This document shows, piece by piece, positions 1-11,700 of a stretch of 64,000 nucleotides of DNA; position 1 is the stretch's first letter; each line of letters opens with the position of its first letter. The notes beneath the pieces are model-generated. The model did not search any database. It saw only the letters and a program-made list of their open reading frames with translations, and was not told where the DNA came from. Made by a program: the position numbers and the translations under genes. Origin of the DNA: Epinephelus fuscoguttatus (taxonomy: Eukaryota > Chordata > Actinopteri > Perciformes > Serranidae); contig NC_064756.1 in assembly GCF_011397635.1 (NCBI RefSeq), positions 35,309,996 to 35,373,995 on the forward strand, read 5' to 3'.

Positions 1-240
1 CACTGCCCCAGGGCCGCTACAATATGCTATCTACAGAGATAGCACTGGCGATCTGAACCGGTCAGTGGCGAAAAAAAGCACTTTTATATGCGACGCATTT
101 GCCCCCATCACCGTTTTAGCTCGTTTCGCGGCTCAATACTGAACCAATTTTAGAGCGAGTGGTACCCATGAATCATATGCACACATACACATGAGGAAAT
201 AGAGCCCAGGTTGAAAAATACCGAAGTTGTCCTTTAATAT
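1..240. repeat. Diverged dispersed repeat, truncated by the left edge
   Basis: The stretch that includes 'gcggctcaatactg' and 'gcccaggttgaaaaatac' has a recognisable diverged relative at about 56720-56960, where 'ctctcaatactgg' and 'gtccaggttggaaaatac' occur in the same order and spacing. Two copies in unrelated introns indicate an interspersed repeat. Family not identified; no coding potential seen. Confidence 0.5.
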
Positions 241-1664
241 CACAAATCATATCATAACAGCAATATCAGTCAAAATAGTATATAGTATATAAAAGTAGTA
301 TATAAAAAAAAAAACTGAAACACAAACACATAAACAATTATTTGACTCTCACAATAGTTGCCATTCTGTTGATCAACAAATTGATTGATCAACTAATTGT
401 TTAAGCTGTAAATCTGAAGAGGAATCTAACAATTTAAACTGATTAACATTATCTCAAAGTCAATTACAGATCATATTTCGTCTGAAATATTTGGAAGCAG
501 TAGTTTAGCCCACATCTGAATATCAGCACATTCAGAAAGAGAATGATAAATTCGTGCTGACTCAGCGCTCAGTCATTCTGTTTGCTTCCTGCTGGTTTGC
601 CAGAAAAAAGAAACAAACATTAAATGCACTGCACTTCTTCATAGCAGCTCAGCCCCTTAACTTGCACAACATACTGAAAAACAGAATGTTTACACAGGCT
701 TATGGCCCGATGTCGTGCTGTTTGTGCCACTGTTTTGTGGGTTCATCAGTTTCTGGCCTGTAATCATTCAGGGAGGCTCGCTGAGTTTACTCACTATTTT
801 CCTCAATCTGAGTGTTACTTTCATAGTTTGGGACACGATTCTTATCAGTATCAATGGTGTTATCACGTTACATACTTCATGTAATGTTAGATACTTAATG
901 AAATGTTATGAAGGTATGAAGGCAAGTAAAGTTACGTACAAAATGTTAAGTTATGTAGATTAGGGTTAGGAAAAGAAACATGGTTGGGCATCGTCATGTT
1001 ATCTACTTAACAGTAAGGTTACATACTTAGCGTAAAGTTGCATAGGTTTAGGCAAGTAAAGTTACATTACATACATTGAGCACAGCGTTGATTCAGGCAG
1101 GACACAATGTCAAGCTCAGCTCACATCCCAGCTACATCAGCTGATTTCAAACAGCCAATCAACTGATTGATGAAAGGGAGTCAGCTGATAAATCCCATGA
1201 TTCCTTCCTAGAGAAGCTTTCTGCATAGGCCCGAGGAAAGGCAGAGAGGCCCCAGACCCGAGGCACTGCCAAATATAATACCTTAAATGGAAATAAAGTT
1301 TTCTTTGATTAAAGTTTTCCTGACTGAATTAATGTTAGGGTACATAGGTTAGGTTTTGGAGAGTAAAGTTAGGTAGGTTAGTTTTAGGAAAGAAACACAG
1401 TGATGATGTACCTTAGACCTTAGACCTTGTACCTCAAAGTTCATTTGGTTTCACACAGGAAACAAACACCTGTCTCCTGGGGAAAAGTCCTGTGTTTGTT
1501 TGGCCTATCCAACTCTTTAACCTGCCTCTTTATGCAAACTTTCACTCTTTATACCACATCTTTCTTGGCCCTCATCAGCACATTGGTCACATGATCACGG
1601 CCCTCCTGATTATACACAAATTATGGTGAAAAATTCTCATGGGCATACATGCGAACAGTGCAGC

Positions 1665-2007
1665 CTGAGTAATAACAGTTATTCATTTATCATTTATTAA
1701 TTTTCTATTAACTGCTTATCCTGATGGGGGTTGGGGGGGGGCTGGAGCCTGTCCCAGCTGACATTAGAAGAGAGGCAGGGTACACCCTGGACAGACCGCC
1801 AGACTATCACAGAGCTTACACATAGAGACGCTCACATTTAGAGTCACCAATAAGCCTAGCCTGCACGTCTTTGGACTGTGGGAGGAAGCCGGAGTACCCA
1901 CAGAAAACCCAAGCTGACACAAAGAGAACATGCAAGCTCCACACAGAGGGGCAATGCTAATACGTATATAACCACTGTACCACCGTGCCACCCTCTGAGT
2001 AATAACA
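1665..2007 (-). mobile_element. Retroposed interspersed repeat with 13-bp target-site duplication
   Basis: The body (about 1678-1994) carries the widespread teleost repeat containing 'ctggagcctgtcccagctg', 'ggcagggtacaccctggaca' and 'ggactgtgggaggaagccgg'. It is flanked by a perfect direct repeat CTGAGTAATAACA at 1665-1677 and 1995-2007. The left end is AT-rich, and read on the minus strand it becomes an A-rich 3' tail, so the element probably inserted in minus orientation. The TSD length fits LINE-type target-primed insertion. The minus-strand open frame inside (1764-1991) is not a gene. Confidence 0.75.
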
Positions 2008-3504
2008 ATGAACCACTTATTTAATAGCTGAATTCTGGGAACTCGACGACTTCACTGAAAAGAAGTGTGGGGGGAGTCTGCAGGAGCTGACGTGTACCTC
2101 AGAGGGGTAATGACACACTCAGAGAGCAGTAGTGGAATTAAAGAAGTAATATGATGAAAGATAGAAGTTCCATTCATTTGAAATTTCTTAAAAAATAAGT
2201 CTTATTCAATGTACATATGAATATCATTACTGTCAAAAACAATGTTTCCATATTACTTCTTATTTTTCACATGTAGCAAAGTTAGAATCTGACAAAGTAA
2301 TTTATTTCCGTCTGCAGTGCTTTGGAACAGATGCCACAGTTTCTCTCAGCTGCAGTTGTTTTTCCTGCAGCCACTCAGGTTTTTCTGCTCAGCTGGGACA
2401 TTGTTTACTCTGTACCACATTGTAATGGCCTGGCTCACTTTCCTGGCGTCTCTCTTAGCCCTGCTTGGGGTAGCGATGGGTATTTGTTTGTTTACATTTG
2501 GATCACAGCAGAACTGGCCTCTGTGAATCTCAGCATGGCACAGTGGAACACTTTGGAAATAAATGCTTACAAATGAGTCGGCGCTCCACACTCTGGGCTC
2601 GGTGTGGGTGCTGATGCAGATAGATCACTGTGTTTATGGCCTTGTGTAGACAGCCAAAAGGGGTAGCTTATACGCCTGCCATGGGTTTACTTCATTATAT
2701 ACGTATATCATACTATACTTTAATATTATATTTCTTTTTCACTATTTTGGAGGCAAGAGAGAGTAAATAGGACAACTTTAAAACTTTGCTTATATGGAAA
2801 TTGTTCTTGGATTCAATACAAAACGGAGAGAGCAGAAGACAGAACGATACTGGGATGTGTTTATTGATTTTTGGAATAGTGCAGCTGAATCTAAATCAAC
2901 TCATCCTGCAAAGGAGGAGAGCGCCTCCTCCCTGCTAACTGACAACCCGTTGATTTGAGTGCAGATTAGTTTTGAGCAGGGAGTCCTCTGAGCTCGTGAC
3001 AAATCAAAATATACCAATGAAAAGCAATTTTCTCCGAACAGCAGCGGCTGAGGGCTGAATCCAAAGGAAACGAGATTTGCCAATAATAAAGCAAACCTGC
3101 AGCCAGAACACTTTTTAGTGCCCGATAAAGAAGATTTATTTATTAATCTCCCCAGTGTGCACAAGTCACTGACAGTGTGTTTCTGGTCTGATGAAGTCTT
3201 TGAAACTTTTCAAAATTCAAAATACCTCTTGCTGCCACTCAGAATGCACAACAACACAGCAGTGTTGACCTCAAATGACAGACAATAAGAGGCAGCCAGA
3301 GCAGAAATCAGATGCTGAGGGATCAATGAAATGTGCTCTGAGAGCAGGAGGCCCTGCGGCATCGTTGTCCTGGAGGTGATTTCTTGTTCGACCTCCTGTC
3401 GGCCCGTCCTCTGGTGAAGGCTGGAAGATGATGCTGCTAAGAGGAAGCACCTCAAAGTGAAGTGAAGCCATGTTTGAGTGCACGTGCTGTATTAGTGCGT
3501 GTCT

Positions 3505-3506
<2 letters not shown>

Positions 3507-3536
<30 letters not shown>
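3507..3536. repeat. (GT)n microsatellite
   Basis: Uninterrupted GT dinucleotides, about 15 units. Confidence 0.95.
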
Positions 3537-3537
<1 letters not shown>

Positions 3538-4184
3538 CATGACAGCTTGAAATAGTTTCAGTGAATACTGCAGGGACGGTTGCCATATGCTGCTTTACTC
3601 CTTTACTCCTGCAGTCTTTTCATAATTAAACACGGGCAGCCTTTGAAGAGAGAGGGGAGGGCAATAATCTCTGCCTGTTCTACACACACACACACACACA
3701 CTCACACTGTCTAAGGAAGTGTTCCTAGTGTGTGTGAAGTGTTCCTAAAGCTCTTTGTGGACCACCAGACTGTTACAGCCTCTCTTTGGTAAAGAGAAGA
3801 GACTTAAGAGTCCCTGATTGGCTCAATTTCTTACACATTTCTTGAGCTCTGCTGTTGCCACTTGCATTGCAGTGGAGTTAGTAACACAAAATGGGCCTCA
3901 TGTCAGCATTAATCCCCTCTTCTTGCGAGGTGGTAGCTCTCTATCTCTGTCTTTAATACTGCATGGAAGCCCAGGAAGGAGTCAGAAGTGGGTTGATTTT
4001 GTTAAGAGACACACAGTTAAGCTTTGTGAAAAGAGTTAGGAGCTTCAGTACATCTATCTGTGTATCAGTCAAACCTCCTGAAAAGACCTCATTTCTAGCG
4101 CCGCAAGTTTTTCTGTTGTTGTTTGCAGACAGCAGAAGAGGCTGTCATCTGCTGTCCAACTATCAGCTGTCTGTCTGTCTATCC

Positions 4185-4188
<4 letters not shown>

Positions 4189-4217
<29 letters not shown>
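4189..4217. repeat. (TG)n microsatellite
   Basis: Uninterrupted TG dinucleotides, followed by short CA-rich pieces up to about 4242. Confidence 0.95.
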
Positions 4218-4222
<5 letters not shown>

Positions 4223-5466
4223 CACACACAGAGCACACACACATCATAAATGTCAACAGTCAACGAGTGCAGTATGAGACTGTGTATTTATGTTATTATT
4301 TTTATTATGTTAACTTATGTGCACTCTTGTTTGTCATCTGTGGTGCATGGTGTTTCACTGCAGACCCTCATGACGCCACTGCAAGTGCAACAACAACAAC
4401 CCCACAAGCAAACAACCAATTAGAGTGATTTATTAATGTAATCTGCACATAAGATGTCCAGACAAACAAACATTTAATGGAATACAGTTCTTACAGGTTA
4501 AATTATTTCATATAAAAAAGAAAATAAAACTTTAAGGAGCAGCTTGCAGGCAGCTTTCTTCTTAAAGCATTGCAGAGCTTTTCACTTGTCAAGCACACTC
4601 ACTGGATTGATTTTAAGAACTTTAAAGTACTTTATGTGTGTGCACTGTGCCGCTGTATTAGCCAGGAAAATATAAGTAACAGATCAGGACTCAATATTAA
4701 ATGACTGGGATGGGGATAGGAGGCAAAAAAAACCTTAATGAGGACATCCCTAGTGAGTGTCGGTCGAAGTCACATGAAGATGTCACCCTGGGCTCTGGGG
4801 AAATTGTGTTGGACATTTTTCTTTAAAGCACAAACCCAAAAGGTCATTTTTAGCTGTGTGATTTTGGGCGAGTGTGGTAATATCTTTGGCGGTCAATCAC
4901 AAACAGTTGTCCTACTCCTCTCACTGTGAAACACTTCCACTGACAGGTTTTAGAGCTTTGGCAACAAGAGAAACGCAAACAAATTCAGAATACAATGGCG
5001 AGCTAGCGTAATGCTCAAACTCACTTGAATAGAAATGCCAGCATTGTGGCCAAAGCTTGTTTATTGTTACACTTTACTGCTCTACTTTGCACATTGCATC
5101 TGTTATTTTTGTATGTTTGTTTGTTTTTTGTTTCCTTTTTTTCTTTGCATTGTGGCACTACAATTCACAAGGTTTTAATCACACTCTCTGACATGCTTAA
5201 AATGTGTATTGTGCAGTCTGCCACAGACTGAGACCAAGATTTTATTGGAACTATCTCGCACAGTCTGTAGGCACCTTAAAAGAGCTCATGGGAAATCTAG
5301 AGCTGATGTTGTTTTTATAGATACATATAGATATAGAATATTTTCTGTTTGACTCTGAACTTCAGCTAAGCAGCCAACCAACCAAACGTTAGTGTTTACA
5401 CACCTGCTCTCTGTACTGTAGATCCATCCCTCTAATCTTTCTGTCGCTGTGTTGCTGTTTTCCTGC

Positions 5467-5468
<2 letters not shown>

Positions 5469-5513
<45 letters not shown>
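5469..5513. repeat. (AC)n microsatellite
   Basis: Uninterrupted AC dinucleotides about 260 bp upstream of the first visible slc8a exon. Confidence 0.95.
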
Positions 5514-5516
<3 letters not shown>

Positions 5517-5772
5517 ATACCATCCATCTGTCATCCCCTGATGTCCCTCTCCCCTCTTCCTCTCCCACGCTGTGTGAGAACACACACTCGTACTCAGATT
5601 CAGATACATATTTTAGAGTCATGTGTTGATGCAGTGTTGCTCTAAAGAAAAGCTGACTCATGATCTATTATTGATAGCCGTAGATATCTGTGACATGCAC
5701 CTCAACTTTGAATCCATGCTCACTGTTGGTGTCCTTATTATTTTTCCTTCACATCACCTCTCCATCCTGCAG

Positions 5773-8700
5773 AGGGGGCAGAGGGGCAGATGAGTGCCGA
5801 GGAGGAGGAGGCCCGCAGGATAGCTGAGATGGGGAAGCCCATCCTGGGAGAGCACAGCCGCCTGGAGGTCGTCATCGAGGAGTCGTATGAGTTCAAGGTG
5901 CAGCATTCTTTTATTTATTTTTCTTACATGTTTTCCTTTGAAGGAACACGACCCTCTTTGTGTTTTTTTGCTGTAAAAAGGCAATTTATTCCAGAAATGG
6001 GGTTTGCTTATGTTAATTATTATTATTTTTGTTTCAGTTATTTTACTGTCCTTAAGATAAATGTGAGGATGACTTATTGATGGTAGCCAATCCCAGCTGT
6101 AATTGTGGCTGCATGATCCAAACAATTCCAATAACTCTTGTAAGTCCAAAAGTAAAAACATAAATTGAAAGAAAATAAATACCTCCAAAATATATATCAT
6201 GTTTATCTCAAATGAAAAATTCACCTGTAAAGCCCTGTACACAGACATTTTCCCCGTCTGTTAAAAAATGAATAAATTGTTCGACACCACCCTCATTTTA
6301 CAAAATATCTCAGTCCATCCTAAAATGCAAAAACGACCACGCAGTTAGCTGTCTTCCACAGCCACCCCTCATCACAAAGGTAGTTAAGCGTACAGGCTAA
6401 GGTTACCTTTTTCAAAACACATACTGGAGCTCTCGTCACCGTTGATTCCCCTTCAAGGATGGATATAACAACAAAAGTGTTCACTCAAACATGTGAGTGA
6501 TGCTCTGGACATGTGAAAGTTTAATTCCACATCTCATCAACAACAATCCCACTCTGGAAAGTCTCCCATCATCTGCTGCTTCTACCATGTCTGATGCAAA
6601 ATTGTTGTTTCTGGTTGATGCTGAAGAGGACCAAATAACAGTGGGCACAGCAGACGGTTCCACTCATCCATGAAGTTGTGCAGAAATACTAAGTTTACGT
6701 GTAAAGTACTCATTGGACCAATCAGTGCTGACAAACCAATAGTCTGCTGTTGTTGTTTCTGGGACGTGCTCACACAAAGCAACAATGGGCATGCATGAAC
6801 TGAGGAGATGATGTCATCATTTCCCACACTCCATTTTACCCATCCACACAGAAACACAGTAACTGGAGTTTTGAAAAATTTTCACCTCAAAGGCACTCTA
6901 AAAAGAATAACTGTTTTACTGACCTAAATCTCCCCACGTTCCATCTCTCTCTCTCTCTCTTTCTCTCAATGTTTGCGAGCCAGCTGGAATTATGTTTGAA
7001 TAGAGTTTGAATCTGATACGTTGGAATAAGAGAAAAATAATGTTGTGACAATGTGGTTTAACTTGTCGGACCATAAATTCCAAAGTTTCCATACCTATGC
7101 TATGCCACACTACTACTTCTAAACTGCACTGCATTTTTAAGATAGAGCAATCTTTATGTTATGCAGTGTGAATGGCAAAGGAAATTTTATTATGGGTTCT
7201 TTAAAAGTCAAAGAAAAGAATGGGGTCCATGAAAATGTGTGTGTCTATAAAAAGGGATTAAACTCTGTTTTTCTGCCATTTTATATAATCCACCTTTACA
7301 CCCTCTCACACTCTTGAGCTCAGGTGCTAACCCTCCCAGCGAGCAGGTCTAATATGGATTTAAATTATTGAAAATGCTGGAGTTGCCCTCCATGCAGCAG
7401 ATAGCTTGAGGCATGCAGAATTCAGACTCTCGTGGCATGCACAGAGCGCTGCTACGTCTGCCTCTCAGACTTCCACTGTGTTCCCCTGTGCGTGAAGAGC
7501 AAAATCAGAGGAAGTGTACCGTGAGCAATCCAAATATTTGAAATGTGCGTTGGACTCAGGTGTATTTTAAGCAAATAACAGCAGCCATCATGTAATCTAA
7601 TACCCACTGACCGCCACTCCAGGCAGTAAAATTTGTTTATTTTGCTGGCATAGCAGTAAGTCTCAATTCACAAAAGGTCCAACACACAGAACAATGTTAT
7701 ATTGGTAATCCATCTATTTTAATTGCTCTTAAGAAAATTTAAACAATGGATTGGTTCCCTGATGTGTGGTTACGTTTTTGTGAAGTAAATCGTATGCTGT
7801 TTTACCAGAGGCACTGAGGGAAGTGCGGTTTTGTTTTTACCCCTCTGAGTCTGGGTGAAATGCACAGAATAAATTATTTAAAAGACAAGTAATGTAACTG
7901 CAATTGTTTATGTAATTGAAGGTGTTTCACAAGTTTTAAAACCCTGAAATCAATTAAATTCACTCAAACATACAATAAATAACCAGTGTGTTGTTTATCT
8001 TTTGTCATACTAAGCGTCGGAAGCTCGTCACTGGCTTCAGGCGGTTAAAAGTTAACATAAGTGTGTGTGTGTGTATTCCTCAGGAAACCTCAGCTCCTAT
8101 AAGCCATCTTGTGCTCTTTTACACTTTCCCTAAATAACACACAAATTAATTGAGCAAACAAATCAAACATCCGCTTCACTTTGATCCAATGCAACAGCAG
8201 CAGCAGCAGCAGCATGGACTGTTTGAGAATTAATTACAGCAGGAGAGAGAGAACAAAATGAGCACTAAACAAACATCAACAAAAGAGATGAATGAGAGGC
8301 CGTCGTTCTATTGTCAGTCCAAACACAGTCCACCAAAATTCAATATTCTCATACTCTATTTGATTACTAACTCAACTGACCCCCTGTGGACAGATTTAAT
8401 TGGCCTTGTCTCATATGATTTGCAGGTAGTGAGAACCAGCTGATGGAAAAATGCAATTCAGTTTGATTGGCATTTAAAAATAGTACACAGGAGATCAATA
8501 GGAGTGAACTTTGGCTCTGTGGTGGGTAGGTTCCGGGCTGTGCAATTTCTAATTTAATTGGGCCAGATTTTAAAACCAAGAAGTGTAGATGAGCCAGACA
8601 TTTCCAACAGCCTAGGTGCTATGACCTAAATCCAACAGAAAATCAGCCATTTTGAATTTATTGTGAACATTTAGTGTGTTTTTAAGATTCACAGGGGTCA

Positions 8701-11700
8701 GACTTTAATGAACTCCAACAGGAATTAATCAGATGGACTTCACATTTGGTCTGGCAAATCTGGAGAACTACACACAATGATTTCTGTGATCTTCAGTTCT
8801 CGTTTAGTGTCATTGCGATGGCGACCTCAACAGTTTAAGTTGTCATGCTCGATCTCCAGGCCTGAGGACATCTATGTGCCAATAGTGACTTACAGTCACT
8901 GTGAATAGGAAGTCAGCCTTATGTGACAAACAGCATTTACATGAACTTTACATTGTGCTGTCTACACGTGATGTAGAGCAACATGATGCATGTTTAGTGT
9001 GGGCTCTCTAGCACCACATGGTGGACACCAGAAGTAATACAAAATTTGCAGTACATAATTTCCAGTGCTTTGCACGCTGCACAGTGTCGGATGGGCATGA
9101 AAATGTACAGCTGGGTCAACTGTCATCCTGTCAGTGCCCCAGCATGCTCATGGGTGTGAGGGCCCATTCATCACTGCTTGCAGCAGTGTGTAGGATTTAG
9201 GGGGATTTCGTGGCGTGTAGCGGTGAGGATCGCAGATTGCCATCAGCTGAAACGTCTCTTAGTTAGAAATCCTTCAGTGTTCATTGTTCAGAGAGTTATT
9301 AGCGGGAGCAGAACGGACCAGGGGATTAAAACCAGTTAAAACACTGAATTAGGCAGTTTCATGTTACAAATCAGTGTTTCTCTGACGCTGTTGTGCTTAT
9401 TGCAGACGAGCCATCAGCAAAGCACCTGCTAATGTGTGCTCACCTTTTTATGCCTCTAGCTAAGGCTAGCACCAACGCAGAGGCACTATGCTTTCTGGTT
9501 GTCCAACATAGGTACATCCCATCCTTGTAAACACGATACGTTAAGAAACGCATCAAGGGAATTCCTTCAAAATTGGCACAAACATTCACTTGGACTCAAC
9601 AGTTAGCTCATTTTTGGTGGTAAAGAGTCAAAGGTCAAGGTTGCTGTGACCTTGCAGCCATCTCATTTTCGTGTTTGGCACAAACATTAGAATGATGTGG
9701 TCGAAGGTCAGAGGTTAAGGTCAGTGTGACCTCACAAAATATGTTTTTGGCCATAACTCAAGAATTTATACGCTAATTATGACAAAACTTGACACAGTTG
9801 TCTAATAGGCTAAGATAATGTAGTGGTGACATTTTATATCGAAAAGGTCAAAGGTTAACTTCACTCTGCGCAACATGTGAAAGTCCCTATGTAGATATAA
9901 ATGTCTCATTCTAAGGTAACAAAAATACAACAATTCTTAATTTCAAGTGATTATACACTAAAGAAAACTTACTTATTACATTTAATTTCTGCCAATGTAT
10001 CCCCCTAAATCCTACACACTGGACCTTTAAAGTTTAGATTATAATTCTAGTGTCTTTGAACTTCAACCTCGATTGAGGTGCCCTCGAAGTTGCTCATTTA
10101 CAACTTTTAATGACACTGATGTCATTAAAGAAAAAAAGACGGAAGCACCTGATTTCCTCAAGTATCATCAGAACCAGACTAATGTTGTTTCAGATATGAA
10201 GTGTAATAGAAGGACGCAGCCCCCGCACAGCTAACAAGCTCAGTCTCACTTGGTGACTCTGTCACCTGTCCTCAGCTGTAATTGGTTGCTAATGAAGTGT
10301 ATTTTGTGCTTTTGATTGGCAGAGCACTGTTGACAAGCTCATTAAGAAGACCAACTTGGCGCTGGTGATCGGCACACACTCCTGGAGGGAGCAGTTTGTG
10401 GAGGCGGTCACTGTCAGCGCAGGTGAGCTCTGTGTGTGTCTGCATGTTTGTGTGTGTGTGTAAGTCGACACATTACTGAAGTAAACAAACAGCTGTCACA
10501 GGGAGACTCTGGCAGCCTCTAACTATAAACTCAGCCACACTTAACAACTGCTGAAACTGTGAGTCGTGATTCACTGTCGCATCACCTCAAGTTTATCATT
10601 CAGTGTCTCCATCTGCAGAAGTGTCATCATTCTGCAAAACATATTTTAAACAGTGACTTATATCACTAATATCAGTTCATTAATTAGTTTTACTGTAATG
10701 TGATAAATTGTCTTGAAACAGTAACACCTGTGATATTCTAATGTTTAAGCAAGTTGTCTAATTTCTGTTAGTGTTAATTACAAGTCTTGGCTTCAGTGTC
10801 TTGACTGATAATGCCGAAAATCTGCCTGTTATACGGGAAGTATACTGAGAGCTCTACGCCTTGCAAACACACAGTCAAACACAACTACATACAGACTAGA
10901 GCTATATCTTAGCTGGCTATGGCTACTTTCAGAAATATCACCAAGTAAGCTAGCTGGGGAGCTGGTGGTGGAGCATTTATACCTGTGTAGCAATAACACT
11001 TCCCCATAGGCTGCACTTGTGTGTCCTCACTTCCCTCTCCACCTGAAGCGTCCTTGCTCCTCTTTCCTTGACTTCTACAAATGCATTTAAGTAACTGATA
11101 CGCCCTTCAAGACAGCTGGTCTCGATCGGTTGCCAGGTCAAGCGATCAAGAATAGATGATAGAGGAGTCGAGGAGAGATATTGTGATGAATGCAAGGTTC
11201 ATTTCAGCCATGTACATCACTTTGTAGTGTCTCCTGGGAACAGTTTCCGTTGTCGTGGTTTACTAGCGGCTTGTTTCTTTGCTTCTACAGCGCACTGAGC
11301 TCTCAGGGCCAACAAACATACTAAAGCAACAAAGCACTAGTAATAAAGCATCAGTGAAATCAACAATCAAACACACAACAGGCAGCAGAACATAACTCAG
11401 CAATGAGTTAAATCAATATAAAATACGATGCAGAGCAGTTTTTAATTCTTTAATGGAGTCCAGCATGCTGATGTGAGGGGGGAGTGAGTTCCAAAGTTTG
11501 GGTGCAGCAGAGGAGGGGGCCCTGGCACCCATTGTGCTGAGGTTGGTGGCTGGTAGTGCCAGTAGACCTGCTGATGAAGACCGCAGGGAGTGGGAGGAGG
11601 TGTAACTCTCAAAGAGGCCTTTGAGTTAAGCAGGGATGGGCTTTAAATATTAACAATAAGATTTTAGATTAATTTGCTGTGACACAGGTAGCTAGTGTAA

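Larger units (their letters stand above)
1..5772 (+). other. Non-coding, inferred slc8a intron upstream of the first visible exon
   Basis: The first slc8a exon in the window starts at 5773 in the middle of the protein, so this stretch should be the end of the preceding intron. I looked for exchanger exons (Calx-beta or cassette-exon peptides) and recognised none. It holds the repeat at the left edge, a retroposed element near 1.7-2.0 kb and three dinucleotide microsatellites. Open frames here are short and unconvincing. Confidence 0.55.

Noticed and set aside
1764-1991. 75-codon minus-strand frame
   Set aside because: Entirely inside a retroposed interspersed repeat.
2317-2591. Overlapping frames encoding hydrophobic peptides
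   Set aside because: Mutually overlapping on both strands, no family features, and within an inferred intron.
1-5772. Additional slc8a exons
   Set aside because: No Calx-beta or cassette-exon peptide with flanking splice sites could be read in any frame.
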